Source of the DNA: Chamaecyparis obtusa
Lineage: Eukaryota > Streptophyta > Pinopsida > Cupressales > Cupressaceae
Direction: 5' to 3'
NCBI GenBank assembly: GCA_027943335.1
Contig: BSBK01000967.1
Span: 124,001 to 188,000, forward strand
DNA length: 64,000 nt
Positions 23,700 through 37,501 of the stretch are shown piece after piece (the first letter of the stretch is position 1; each line of letters begins with the position of its first letter). The notes below the pieces were generated by a model, which saw only the letters and a program-made list of their open reading frames with translations, ran no database searches and was not told the origin of the DNA. The position numbers and the translations under genes are program-made.

Positions 23700-25220
23700 C
23701 TACTCCTGAGGTTTGTTATAAGGACAACACCTGATAACTCCACATCCCTTAACCCCTATCTCCTGTAAAGATATCAGCTTATGTTGAGCTCCTTCATGCC
23801 TAACCACATAGGTATTAGCACAACCATCAAACAAAACATTCCTATCAAACTGCCAGGGTCTATCGAGAAATAGATGACAAGCATCCATAGGCAAAATATC
23901 ACACAATATTTCATCAAGGTAAGATCCAATCTGAAATTTAACCAAGCATTGTTCTTCAACTCTAACCTTAGAAACAACTTGTATCCAACTAATTTGATAA
24001 GGATTAGGATGTTTCCTTCTTTCCAAATTCAACTTACTAACCATTTCATCCAAAATAAAGTTTTCAGAACTACCACCATCAACTATGACATTACATACCT
24101 TATCCTTGCACTTACATCTGGTTCTAAACAAATTCCTTCTTTGAATCGGTTCATGAACACATGTAGCTAACCTCCTAGTGACAAGACATTCACCTTTCTC
24201 TGGAACATTCTCAATGTCTTCCTCAGCAACTAATGCAACTCTCTTCTTAGGACACTGCCAACTTCTATGACCAACTTCACCATAGTTATAACAAGTGCCA
24301 ATGAACTCATTCTTCCACTTCCCTCTCTATCCAGTATTCTTAGTAACTTGACCACTACTAGATCCTACATCAAACTTAGGATTCTCTGTCACATTACCCT
24401 TAGCAACTGTCTCACTGGTTTTACCACCTCGGTTCCTATTGTTCTCTTTCCCTTCATACTTCTTATTCATCTTCTCTTCAATCTTTAATGCCATCTGATA
24501 AGCATCACTGATTGTTATCATCTGCACAGTAAGTAATTCTTCCTGAATACTAGGTCTCAAACCATAGACATACCTAGCAACCTTCTCTTTATTAGCTTCA
24601 GAATGATCAGTCCTAATCAGGATTCTATAAAACTCCTCGGTATACTCCTGTACTGATTAGTTAGTCTACTTGAAAGCTTGCATCTTCTTAAACATGTCCA
24701 ATTCATAATCCACCAGAATGAATTGTTTCTTCAACTTATCAACCATTCGGTTCCACTTAGTGATCTTTTCTTTTCCTCTTCTACCTCTCTCCAACTGAAC
24801 TTCTCTCCACCAGATATTTGCATGACCTTTCAACTTAGTCCTTGCAAATATAACCCTATCAGGATCTTCTATTTCTTCATACTTAAATTACTCATCAACC
24901 TCATTGATCCAATCAATCAATTATTCTAGCCTATGGCTTCCAGCAAATGCAGAAACTTCAATCCTAGGTCTCTTCCCAATCTTAGACATAGCTTTCAGAA
25001 TTTGATTCTCCTCAGGATCTCTAGCTTCTTCCACAGTTTCTTCAAAATGATCTTCCTCAGATTCATCATCACTATCCTCTTTCAAGGTAGGCTTCTTCTT
25101 TCTCAATTCCTCTTGTAGGTCTTGCACTTGTTTCTACAAAGCCCTATAATCATCAAGACAGAATTCACCAGTAGCTTCCTCTTCTTTAGAGATCTCACGA
25201 TTTCTCCTTGGAGACATCTT
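23700..25220 (-). pseudogene. Gag-protease polyprotein remnant of element 3
   Basis: Reading on the minus strand from about 25220: an acidic N-terminus (DSDDESEEDHFEE near 25080), a retrotransposon gag segment with IWWREVQLERGRRGK (about 24810), ENNRNRGGK basic linker, one zinc knuckle CYNYGEVGHRSWQC (about 24245-24290; second Cys replaced by Tyr), then an aspartic protease with IVDGGSSENFIL (about 24055-24090) and HLFLDRPWQFDR (about 23845-23880). Stops near 24327, 24661 and 24890 break the frame. The protease domain is about 140 residues and the reading stops at 23700, so pol is lost. The gag and protease look like the common plant Ty3/gypsy type that differs from elements 1 and 2. Confidence 0.75.
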
Positions 25221-25295
25221 CAAATCAAGATCTAAACACACAAGATCCACTCGGCTCTAATAGGAACAGACTTCGCTCAAACAGGAACAAATTCT

Positions 25296-25307
25296 GCTCT
25301 GATACCA
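25296..25307 (-). other. Primer binding site of element 3, initiator tRNA-Met type
   Basis: The minus strand reads TGGTATCAGAGC, an exact match to the usual plant site, two bases from the 5' LTR end. It fixes the minus orientation of the element. Confidence 0.85.
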
Positions 25308-25309
25308 CC

Positions 25310-26274
25310 TAACGTAGTCAAGGCTGGTGAATCCAATTAAGGACTAACCGACCTTGCAGCCAAACCAATATGTAGGGGAAATACACAATAACAACAATAG
25401 ATCTGAAATGAAACAAAAGTCTTTCTTCATCAAATCACCGATTACATGCAGTGTCGGGCTGTAAGGCCTTCCTGGTTACGACCAATTACAATGCAAGTAA
25501 CATTCTACAAGATCTCACAGGATCCAAATATTTTCCCCAACATCAGCATTCAGCTAGCCTAGGTCTGCAACACACAACACAATGGTAGGCACCCAGGAAA
25601 GATCTAAACTTCTACTCAAACTTCCAAGCAATCTTCCTGCTCCTAAGCTCGCAGGCTACTAACCTTTCTTTACAACAATCTGCTACCCTAAACATCTACC
25701 CAAGCATCCTCTAAATACTAATTCCCAGCCACAAGTCAGCTGATGAAACAATTAACCCTTACTAACAAATATTAAATGCTAAAACATCAGTCGGCTCTCA
25801 CATAGCCTTACAAAATAAATAAACTCCTAAAGATGGCCCTAACGGTCATTAGATCTGCATAAAAGAATGCAACACACCAGATCTAGGTCCCCACATGTCC
25901 AACAGTCAATCCATAACATGAGGAGCGCCACCCAAATTAAATGCATCGGTCAGCCAAGATGATCTAACAAAACAATCCAGTCAGTAAGCAAGAACACCGA
26001 GCAACAAAAGAAATAACCGAGCATTAGTCGGTCAACCATGCTAAGCATGACTGAGCAATGAAGTTATCACCAAGCATCAGTGAACCGACACCTTCAGTCA
26101 CCGAGTGTTCTTCAGAGACCGAGCACCCCGATAACCGTGCAAAAACTAAGAAACCAGTCTCCCAAACTGAGCAAGAACTCTACCAAACTAAGATCAAAAC
26201 TAACAATCTACCTTCAAAGACAAACATATTTTTGGTTGATACAAGATTTCCAAGAATCCTAGGATGCTCTTGCA
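25310..26274 (-). repeat. 5' LTR of element 3
   Basis: 965 bp. On the plus strand it begins TAACGTAG (TG mutated to TA) and ends CTCTTGCA. It carries the same ACCGAGCA-type motifs (25990-26130). Confidence 0.8.
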
Positions 26275-27268
26275 TTAAAAACTGTATGAATCCATGAAAT
26301 TGATATGTAGATTATCCTAACAATGATATGCATTGATATGAAAAACTATGCAAAGCTATGAAAAACTATGAATTGATCTCACAAAGTCGCCTATTCACAA
26401 AAGTTTGATTCTTCGTATGCAATTTCACCAAAGTAATTGTGCAAATTTGAGAAATGTAATTGTGAAGAGTTTAGCCTTGATTTTATAGAAATCCAAGGCT
26501 TGAAGATGCATTGAGAAAAGCCATAAATCACTCTTGATAAACTCAGGTTGATTTTTGAGTCAACAAGAAATCAAAATTAATTAACTCATGAAATCATGCA
26601 AAATCGTGCAAAAATAGGTTTTTGACTCAAATAAGAAGTTTAGATTGGCTTTTAACTCAAAATAGATGTTGAGTTTCAAAAAGATAGCAACTTGAATTGA
26701 TTTTTTGATTTGAAGTTTAACTGCTCCTTCAAATGTGCATAGATAATTATAAATTAATAAAATAAATAAAGTGATTTATCTTCAACTTAACTAATTTTTT
26801 AATTAAAATAACTGATTTGTGGGTTAATCAATTATTTAATCAAACTTTTATTCAAAAACTATATCATTAAATATTGACAACTAACATTAACTAATTAAAT
26901 AAGAATTTAATGAATTAGTCATAAGATTTTTGATTTATTGTCAAAATTAAATAATACAATTTAGAAATAAATCTAATTAAATAATTAAGTGGCGGAATTA
27001 AATTAATTAATTAAATATCCAGAATATTCAATTAATCAAGTTTTAGGATAAATAATGACATTTATCACCAAATAATATTCAATTAAAGAAAATGAGAATA
27101 ATTAAGAATATTCAAGAAATACTCCCTGATGCAGAATTAAGATGATCAATTAGGTTTTTGATAAATTGATGTGCAGATGTGCCTTAGGTTAGGACTTTGA
27201 TGTTGATTTCATTTGATTTGAAGATGTAGGAGGTTAATGAACCTATAGCCCATTTTTGGGGTATTACA

Positions 27269-27313
27269 TTTTGCCCCTCTTTGAATCACTATGTGAAGTG
27301 TAGTGGTTCAAAG
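27269..27313 (-). other. Polypurine tract and adjoining hairpin of element 1
   Basis: The minus strand reads AAAGAGGGGCAAAA up to the LTR start, a normal PPT. Overlapping it, 27279-27313 forms a stem: CTTTGAATCACTA pairs with TAGTGGTTCAAAG around a TGTGAAGTG loop. The equivalent stem in element 2 (48721-48755) has different but again paired bases. Confidence 0.75.
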
Positions 27314-28239
27314 ATTAGTCCGTGTTTGATAAAGATGTTTGAAATTGATCTAAAAGATGAACTGATTCTGAGATAGAAACCGATTGAAAGATTTGAAATA
27401 GCTAATTCAGGTCCTAGTTGACCAAGAATCGTGATGATGTTAAGTATAGCAACAATGAACTAGTGATTACGAAGAAGTGTCAAAATTCCTGATTCCGAAC
27501 CTATGATTATAAAGAAGTGAGTGACCTGATTCCAGACCTAATTGTCTAAAGGAATCATAATGGTATCACATCCGAACCCTTCAGCTATGAAGAACCAAGG
27601 AAATAACACTAATGAACTGATGGTTACGAAAAGCTGATATAATTTACAAGATAGATTAGGATACCAGATTGATATGGATCTCAATGAATCTAATATGCCC
27701 CAAGCAATGTGCCCCAAGAGACGAGGTCTTTTGATGAATCAACAACTAGATGTGTTTGTTGTCTTGATTACTGAGGAAAGATTTGATTTACAGACTTGAT
27801 TGATGTGCAATACGATGCCCCCTTCAGGATTAAAATCAAAATCTGACAAGAAAAGTCAGTGTTAAATGGTTTAGAAGTATGTTAATTGATTTAAGAAGTG
27901 GTTGTGCATGTTCAAGAACGCGTTCTACATCGTTGAGAGGTCCTGGAGACCAAGTTTGACTAGGTTTGACCATGAGTGACCATGGGTGACCAAGTTGAAA
28001 TTTTGATAGTTTGATATAAGATAATCAGTTAAGTTAAATTTTGGATTTCTGTGATGATTGAAGGTCGATTATGGAAGCAGTCGGTCGTCCTGGGTCTGAA
28101 AATTTTAAATTGCGATTTTGACAATGTAAACGATCTTAGATTTTGATTTTGATCCCGAAAATGGGTTTAAAACGTCAAAATTAGCTAGGGGTATAATTTT
28201 CATGGAAAACGAAGCAATTTGAAAAATTAGGTCAAAACC
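27314..28239. other. Upstream region of the PMD gene in element 1
   Basis: No coding in either direction is convincing. It has short repeats around ATGAACTGAT and GACCTGATTCCAGACC, and TTTGACCATGAGTGACCATGGGTGACC near 27960-27985. It probably serves as promoter for the PMD gene and as the 3' untranslated end of the retroelement RNA. Confidence 0.4.
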
Positions 28240-28248
28240 TATATAAGG
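28240..28248 (+). promoter_or_regulatory. TATA box of the PMD gene, element 1
   Basis: TATATAAGG lies 82 bp before the ATG of the first exon. A similar TATATAAAGG stands at the same relative place in element 2 (49284). Both are preceded by GGTCAAAA. Confidence 0.65.
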
Positions 28249-28321
28249 CCCAAAAGAGTCATTTTCATTTCATTATTCACTTTTGTCTTTTGTGAGCCTT
28301 GTGGACCCCTCTAAGAGAAAA

Positions 28322-30842
28322 ATGGCAAACCCAACAATTCTAGTCTCCTCACATCAATTTGAGCATAGCCAACGATACCAGCGACCTTGCCGGTACAGGA
28401 ACCCGGTAAGTGGACCTTTGTACCTCTTTGTGAATTCAAAATTTGCATGTTTATAGCATTTTTATCATTTTCGTACGTTCTTAGAATTTTCAATTTTTGT
28501 AGCATAGAAACTCGTACGAGAGTCCTCTAGGACTCGTACGACTTTTCAAATTTCTGTAGTGTCATCCTAGAGGTATAGGAAACTCATATGAGAGGGACCC
28601 ATGTGTCGTACGACATTTCATCAGGTCCCTTAATTATCATACGAGAACATATGCTTTGTCGTATACCCATGGATTGTCGTATGGCAACTTGTAAAAACTC
28701 GTACGAGTTTTGATACCAGTCTAAAAAGTCGTATGGAAAATAGAGAGCATTTTTCACACCCTTAGGTCAAATTTTTTATTTTTACGATTTCATAGGCCGA
28801 TTCATTAGCATTTAATGTACCTTCTGAAGTAGTCAACTTTTCAATTCCTGTACTGATAGCCTTAATTTTGACCAAGTTACTAATAGGATTCCTTGTTTCT
28901 ATGTTGTGTAGGTCGTCTACCCTAATGTACATGTCTGGATTTCGCACCCAACAACCCAGAGACTCTGTGTGTCGCTTCCTGATCCTATGAGAGTGCACTT
29001 AGCTTCTTACGGGTTCGAGTACCTGATACGGTTGCCTGAGATTCAAGTGAACCACGGTTTACTTACTGCGCTAATAGAGCGATTCCACTTAGAGACACAA
29101 ACCTTCCACCTTTCTACTGGAGAGCTCACAGTTACACTAGAGGATGTCTATCAGATTTTGTGAATACCATTCCATGGTCCTCGGCCTAATTATGTTAGTT
29201 CGGGGAACTCTGATCTTCATTCCTTTAGGAGAGTATTCGGTGATGACACACAGCTGACTCAGTCTATTTCATGGGAGTCATTAGTTCAAAAATATGGGCC
29301 CACACATAGACTGGAGTGTATTATAGAAGGCATGATAGGTGGTATCATCATGTCTGATCGTTAGCAGAATGATCTCTTGATGGGTTGGGCCCCGATGGTG
29401 GCTCGATTGATGTCGACTCCTTCTAAGTTGGGGTGGGGACACTGTATGGACATTATATGCTTGCCCACATGTTCTCTAAGATGCACAAGATAGTGTATCA
29501 GGAGAGCAAGACTTTTTCTTCAGGTGCACTTGTTCTATAGATCTGGGCATCAAAGCACATTCCCATATGTAGGCCAGTATGTTAGTCACAGAGACAGCCG
29601 CAAGAGCCCATTATATATGTTTATTCTAGATATGTCACATAGGTGTGCATGAGCATTACTGAGTATTGGAGGCGTGTCCTTGATGACATCACCTATTGTA
29701 TATGGAGACCTTACTTACAGGTTGAGCCTTGGCCTGCTGCGCGTGCTCAGTTTAGTTTCTTTTGCCACAGTAGGATATTGATTGGTAGGTCCACCACTGT
29801 CCTTGAGCGTTTCCTGATCACATGGGTTTGGAGACAGTATGGTCTTATATAGGATGTACCACAGGAGCATGCTACCTATGCACGGTTAGTCTGAGAGATT
29901 GGATTGGAATGGATAGCACGTTTGTCTTATACTCTTTGTACATAGGAGTATAGCAGATATGTGGTGAGAGAGTGGGATTATAGGCCACAGGTTGTAGATG
30001 CTGGAGTCACAGATGCTTTCATTGCTTGGCTAGCGGAGCATTCTATACGTTGATTTTTTGATCACACAGAGCTGATTCCCAGTATGGAGGAGGCAATGGA
30101 TGTTATAGGTGCACCGATGGGTCAAGGCTAGAGACGACATGATGTTCAAATTTTTATGATGCAACCTACACCTCCGAGGCCTACAGCTTTTGTCCCACTA
30201 CAAAGACCAGTAGGTCAGATGAGACCACCTCGCCCTTCTAGTTCTACATCAGGCAAGCCTACAGTGTTACAAAGGAGATCCACTAGAGGAGAGCATGGCA
30301 CTTTGGGTAGTATTGGTAGTGCTGATGAGGTTCTAGGTGCTCAGCAAGATGTAGGTGTGGGTAGTGATCCTACACAGGTTGATACAGACTTTGATCTGGG
30401 AGTTGAGGTGAGACACCACAGGGCAGAGGCTGCTGATAAGCCAGGTGAGGACACTGATATGCCCACTGCAGATGTTGATCCGGGATTGGTGCAGACTCCT
30501 CAGGAGGTTATTAAGCAACTTAGATTATAGATCAGAGACTTGCAAATGCAGAGTGCCAGACTTGAGACACAGGTCAAGGATTCTAAGAGGCAGCGTGTTG
30601 AGCTCCAGGAGAACAGGTGATTACAGGAAGAGGTTACTCATCAGACTGCATGGAGTGCTTATTATGTCTCTGCCTACTATGTTGTAGTTCCTGCTGCACA
30701 AAGAGTACCTACATACTCTCAATATATGATTTCTTTAGAGGGAGCCAGGGCACTACAAGCTGAGGCAGCACTAGATGCACCACCACCACCTCCACCAAAT
30801 GTAGAGGATCAGGCAGACAACTCATCTGTCTTAGTTTTCTGA
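28322..30842 (+). pseudogene. Plant mobile domain (PMD) gene, antisense to element 1, broken
   Basis: Exon 1 (28322-28405, 28 codons, MANPTILVSSHQFEHSQRYQ onward) ends at GTAAGT. After an intron of 506 bases the AG at 28910-28911 opens exon 2, in frame. Exon 2 starts the PMD fold: ASYGFEYLIRLPEIQVNHGL, then TALIERFHLETQTFHLSTGE and TVTLEDV (about 29000-29160). The motif ERxxxETxTFHLxxGExTxTLEDV is the signature of PMD proteins such as Arabidopsis MAIN and MAIL1, which act in the nucleus in gene and transposon silencing. C-terminal PMD blocks follow (WRPYLQVEPW near 29702), then a Pro/Ser-rich and acidic tail and a coiled-coil stretch to a TGA at 30840-30842. A TGA near 29161, several TAG codons and a frameshift between 29160 and 29640 make it non-functional. 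Confidence 0.75.
28480..28740 (+). repeat. CGTACG motif cluster in the PMD intron of element 1
   Basis: About nine copies of a palindromic core, from perfect CTCGTACGAG (28512, 28533, 28696) to variants CATACGAG and GTCGTATGG, within 260 bp. The same words recur in the leader at the other end of the element (40750-40935, 42280-42490). There is little else in common in the surrounding sequence. Confidence 0.65.
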
Positions 30843-30951
30843 TAGTTTTTGTCATTTTGTCCATTGATATTGATCTAATATGATAGCTCACATGAGCACA
30901 TTCTTTTGTATACTATGTCATTAGTGCACCCCTGACTATTCTAAGGTTTTA

Positions 30952-32892
<1,941 letters not shown>

Positions 32893-33960
32893 CTATTCTC
32901 CTTCTGTCATTGAGAGTTGATAGGCTCCAGAGCCAAAAGTAGTAGTGATAACAAAGGGACCCAGCCAGTTGGGTTCAAACTTCCCCTTGCATTCTCTATG
33001 TGATTTATTTTTAGGATTCTCTCTCAAGACTAGATCGCCAACCTGAAATTCTCTGTGTCGGACTTTCTTGTTGTAGCCTCTAGACATTATTTTCTGATAT
33101 ATTTTGAGATGATCATACGCTGCTTGTCTGCACTCATCTAGTAGTTCAAGTTCTTGTAGCCTAGACACTCTGTAGTCATCATCAGTTACTAGACCATGCA
33201 TTTTGATTCTTAGTGATGGGATTTCAACCTCAATAAGTAGTACCTTTTCAAACCCATAAACTAAAGTGAATGGTGTAGCCCCAGTGGGTGTTTTGATACT
33301 TGTTTTGTAGGCCTGGAGAGCTAGATTGGTCATGAGATGCCAGTCTCTTCCTATTTTATTAGTTGTACGGTGTAGAATTTTCAACAGATTCTTGTTTGAA
33401 GCCTCTGCTTGTCCATTCCCTTGAGGATAGTAGATAGATGACCAATGTTGTGTTACCTTGAATTTAGCACATAAACCGTCTAAGTCTTTGTTCTTGAATT
33501 TCCACCATTATCTATGGCTATTGAATGTGGGATTCCATACCGATATATGATGTAGTTAAGAATGAACATGGAAATTTTCTTGCCAGTTGCTTGAGTCAAA
33601 GGGATTGCTTCTACCCATTTTGTAAAATAGTCTGTAGCTGTAATGATATGGGTATGTCCATTAGAAGAATGAGGATGTATGGCTCCTATAAGATCAAATG
33701 CCCATTGTTGAAAAGGCCATTGTGTAGTAAAGGGGATAAGATCTCTCCCTAGTGCATGAATCAAGTTCCCATGGACTTGACACTTTTGACAATTCTTTGC
33801 ATATTTGATAGCCTCTTTTTCCATTTCAGGCCAATAGTACCCAGCCCTAATAAGTTTTCGAGCTAGTGTTAAACCATTCAAGTGTGATCCACATATTCTG
33901 TCATGGACTTCCTCTAATGCACGTTGAGACTCGTCATGTTCTAAACACCTAAGAAGAGTA
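32893..33960 (-). pseudogene. Integrase of element 1, broken
   Basis: Reading from about 33960: a zinc-binding HHCC region (H residues in EVHDRICGSHLNG, then CQKC at about 33775-33785), the catalytic core with WAFDLIGAIHP (first Asp, about 33690), IDNGG (second Asp, about 33510) and GQAEASNKNLL (Glu, about 33410). The C-terminal DNA-binding part follows, with VGDLVLRE and WLGPFVI (about 32960-33040). These are the features of Ty3/gypsy integrase, which joins the cDNA to host DNA. A single-base frameshift near 33500 separates the second Asp from the Glu, so no intact enzyme can be made. No chromodomain is visible. Confidence 0.8.
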
Positions 33961-34133
33961 CCGTCTAGACTCCGTTTGTATAGATCATTGCCAATGATAA
34001 CATATCGAGATGCATTTCGAATAAGATTTCATTTCTCATATCGGTTAAAGGATTTGGGGATGATTTGGTCTTGAAGGTAGGAAAATAGGTTTTTGTATCT
34101 GGAAGAATCATGACCTACAATAGTAAAAATCAT

Positions 34134-36259
34134 TCAGGTTTCTGGGCAATCATAGTTTGGGAATGACAGTGCTTCCACCAGGAACTCGTAACGTAGCTCA
34201 TGTTTTGGTTGTTGTAGTAGAGATGATAGCATTTCCATAGCATCAGTAGCCTTGTTCTCCATTCTAGGGATTTTCTCAAATGTGATAGATATGAAATATT
34301 TCTTTAGATCATCTACCATGGGCTTGTATGGAACTAGCGTTTCATCTTTTTTTTGGTAGACATCATTGACTTGATGGATGACTAGCTATGAGTCCCCATG
34401 AACATGTAACTCTGTCACTCGCCACTCAATTGCTATCTTCATGCCATTAAGAAGGGCTTCATATTCAACAATATTATTTGTACAAGGAAAGTTTATTCTG
34501 AAGGCTTTAGGTATTGAGTAACCTTGTGGTGTTAGGAACAATATGCCTGCTCCAAATCCATTCTATGTATAAGAGTAATCAAAGAATAACTACCACGTTC
34601 TAGAAGAGAGATTCATGATAGAGGAATCTGGGAATTCCATTTGCATTGGTGTATCATTAGACATAGGTGCGTCAGCCAACTGATTAGCAATGACTTGTCC
34701 TTTGATATCTTTTCTTTCAACATATTCTATGTCGAATTCGCTCAATAGCATCACCCATTTAGCTAGTCTACCTATGAGGGAAGCTTTTCTTAGTAGGTAC
34801 TTCAGTGGATCAATCTTAGCTATGAGTTGTGTTGTATGAGCTAACATGTAGTGTCTCAGTTTCTGTGATGCAAAGATGCCAGCTAGACATGATTTCTCTA
34901 TCATTGAATAGTTCTTCTCATATGCTACCAGTGTTCTACTAATGTAGTATATGGCTCTCTCTTTCTTGTTCTCATCATGTTGTGCTAGCAATTCCCCTAG
35001 CAATGTATCTGTGGTGGAGACATACAGGATCATTAGCTTCCCTTGAATAGGAGGCATCAATATAGGAGGATTTGATAGATATTGCTTGATATGATTGAAG
35101 TTCTTTTCACATTCCTCATTCCATGAAAAAGTCACACCTTTATGTAATGTCTTTGTAAAAGGCTGTGATATGTCAACTAGCTGAGATATGAAACGTCTGA
35201 TGGATTGTACTCTTCCTTGTAGAGTTCTCATTTGACTGATATTTTTGGGAGTTTGCATCTCCATTATAGCCTTAACTTTAGCAGGATCAACCTCAATGCC
35301 TTTCTTTGAAACAATATAGCCCAAGAGATTTCTAGAAGTGACACCAAAAGCACACTTTTTAGGGTTCAGTCTGAGACTAAACTTCTCCATTCTATCTAGT
35401 ATTTTTCTCAAGTCATTCAGATGTTTAGATCTTATCATAGATTTAGCCAAGGTGTCATCAACATAATCCTCCATAGTTTGATGCATCATGTCATGGAAAA
35501 TAGATGTCATGGCTCTTTAATATGTAGCACCAGCATTCTTAAGGCCAAATGGCATGACATTCCAGCAGAAAGTACCCCATGCACATGTGAAAGCAGTTTT
35601 CTCTTGATCATATGGAGAAATTTTGATTTGGTTATATCCAGAGAAACCATCCATTAAGGAATACATCGCGAAACCCGCAATCATGTCCACTATCATATCA
35701 ATGTTAGGTAGTGGAAAATCATCCTTAGGGCATGCTTTGTTCACATCTCTAAAATTTGTGCATACTCGATTGATTTATCTGGTTTAGAAATAGGTACAAT
35801 ATTTGAGATCCATTCAGCATAGTCAATAACTCGAATGAATCTAGCTTTTACTAATTTCTCTAATTAAGCTTTGACTAAGAGTACAACATTTGGATGCATC
35901 TTTCTCAACATCTGTTTAATAGGTTTCACTCCTGGAGCTATAGAGAGATGTTGCATTATCAAATTTGGATCTAACCTTGGCATATCTGAATAATTCCATG
36001 CAAAGTTGATCTTTTTCTCTATTAAGAACATAGTAAATGCTTGTATCTCTTCCTCTGATAGGGATTGTGCTACATGAATTAGTTGTGGTTTCTCTGTTGT
36101 ACCCAAGTTGATAGATTGAGTTGATTCTATCAATATTGGAGATTTGTCCTGTAAATGACTTGGAAGGACATCAAATATCCCATCCTTAGGCGCCTCAGAG
36201 AGGTTTTCACCATTGGATATGTCTTTTATTTTTACTATTTTTGGTTCTAAGACTGCCAC
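34134..36259 (-). pseudogene. Reverse transcriptase and two RNase H domains of element 1, broken
   Basis: RT palm motifs are clear: ACPKDDFPLPNID (about 35730), YSLMDGFSGYNQI (about 35650), WGTFCWNVMPFGLKN (about 35560) and the catalytic EDYVDDTL (about 35460). The standard RNase H follows with IYYISRTL and ANQLADAP (34660-34960). From about 34600 a second RNase H-like segment begins (FGAGILFLTPQG), ending near 34134. A duplicated, archaeal-type RNase H is typical of the Tat lineage. Stops at 35864, 35515 and 34590, and a frameshift near 35790, break the polyprotein. It would copy the element RNA into DNA in cytoplasmic particles. Confidence 0.8.
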
Positions 36260-36283
36260 AAAGTGGTTTTCACCCTCAGAACT

Positions 36284-37441
36284 CTAATTCTTTTTTCTCT
36301 TATTCTTTTGACTGAGATATTTGATATCTGACTCCATCATGCTAACGCTAGGCTCACTGATGGAAGTCATCATAGGTTCAACGACATTGAGATAGCATGC
36401 AAGGTCATAGTCTGATTTGAAGGTATAGATGTCTTGGTTTGGGTTTTTGGACATTTGGTCTATAAGCTTTGGATGTTGGATAGTAAGCTCTGGAAGGGAT
36501 TGGCTAATCATATTAACGCACACTGTATTGGCATCATTGGAAATGATCTGACTTACGAAATCAAAGGTGATACTACTACTCGAGATGGTCAGTTCATTAA
36601 GAGTATCAACGTCATTATTGGATTCCGCTTCGGGAATAGGTGGATCAGACTCGTTAAGTTCGTCATTTCACTCTAGACTCACATTGGATTTAGGAGAATA
36701 TTGGTGAATGACATCTACATGTTTTTTTGTGATGAGTTCATCTTCTTCTAGAATGACTCCCCACTCATAATCATTTGATTCTTCATCTAGGCCTCTTGGA
36801 AAATCAAGAATATGTGTAAAGTCAGGGTGAATCCCCTATGCAAGATTTCCTTTTGAGTCTGATTTGAATTCATACTGATAGGAATATGTTTCATAATAGC
36901 TACCACCTTCCTCCTGGTCTATGTGGTTTTCTTTAAGATCAGCTGGTTCTTGTGGTGCAACTGTCTTTTGGTCCATAGGAGGTTCTTGTGTTTCTACTAC
37001 ATTAATTCTTTTTATTGGTTCATCTTCATCTTTGAGAAGATCTAGGATTTCTTGAGATAAGCGTTCATAAGGAATAAGTTCAGAGTTGTCTAAATCATCA
37101 TTGTCTAATTGTTTGGTATCTTCTTCCTCGTTAATTTGTTCTATCATGTGAGAGGAATTACCCTTAAGAAAGAAGGGTTTCTTTTTGTAACCTAGACCTG
37201 TAGTATCTTTGTTAGGACGACCAGTATGTGAAATAGGTGCCATGAGACCTTTTCCTCTCACTCCTAGAGGTCCTTTTCCAGGATATCCCATTTTAGCTAT
37301 CAGTTTATCCTCTGGCCCATATGACTTGGAAGGAATCTTTGGTATTTTAGAGTCACACGCTTGAACACTTTGGGATTGAGACTCATCTTTGTATAGCCAT
37401 GCAAGCACAACTTCATCCTCTTCAAATTCTTGTTTGGACAC
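36284..37441 (-). pseudogene. Linker between protease and RT with a G-patch-like motif, element 1
   Basis: Acidic, low-complexity linker. It holds IAKMGYPGKGPLGVRGKGLM (about 37240-37300) and TGLGYKKKP (about 37180). The spacing of glycines and aromatics resembles a G-patch, a short nucleic-acid-binding module. Element 2 has the equivalent motif at 54520-54608. It is broken by stops near 36836 and 36660. A function in the polyprotein is inferred only. Confidence 0.6.
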
Positions 37442-37501
37442 TTGTTCTACAACAAAATTTTCTTTATAGGTAGCAAGAGGTTCTTTGGATTCCGGTTGAG
37501 A

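Larger units (their letters stand above)
22309..26274 (-). mobile_element. Element 3: internally deleted Ty3/gypsy element inside the LTR of element 1
   Basis: LTRs of 962 and 965 bp frame a 2.0-kb internal region holding only gag and protease in minus orientation, with an initiator tRNA-Met primer site next to the right LTR. RT, RNase H and integrase are absent: only about 430 bp lie between the protease end and the left LTR. Flanks read TTAAAAAT before and TTAAAAAC after the element, consistent with a short target duplication whose exact limits are blurred by the A run. Because the other LTR of element 1 lacks it, the insertion happened after element 1 integrated. Confidence 0.8.
22041..27268 (-). 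repeat. 3' LTR of element 1, interrupted by element 3
   Basis: Parts 22041-22308 and 26275-27268 align with the intact LTR at 42607-43841. Both start with five TG units and end GTATTACA. The first 265 bp differ from the other LTR at roughly 16 positions. Element 3 occupies the gap. Confidence 0.85.

Noticed and set aside
28480..28740. CRISPR-like array of short repeats
   Set aside because: The repeats are irregularly spaced palindromic words with variable flanks in a plant intron; there are no uniform spacers and no cas genes.
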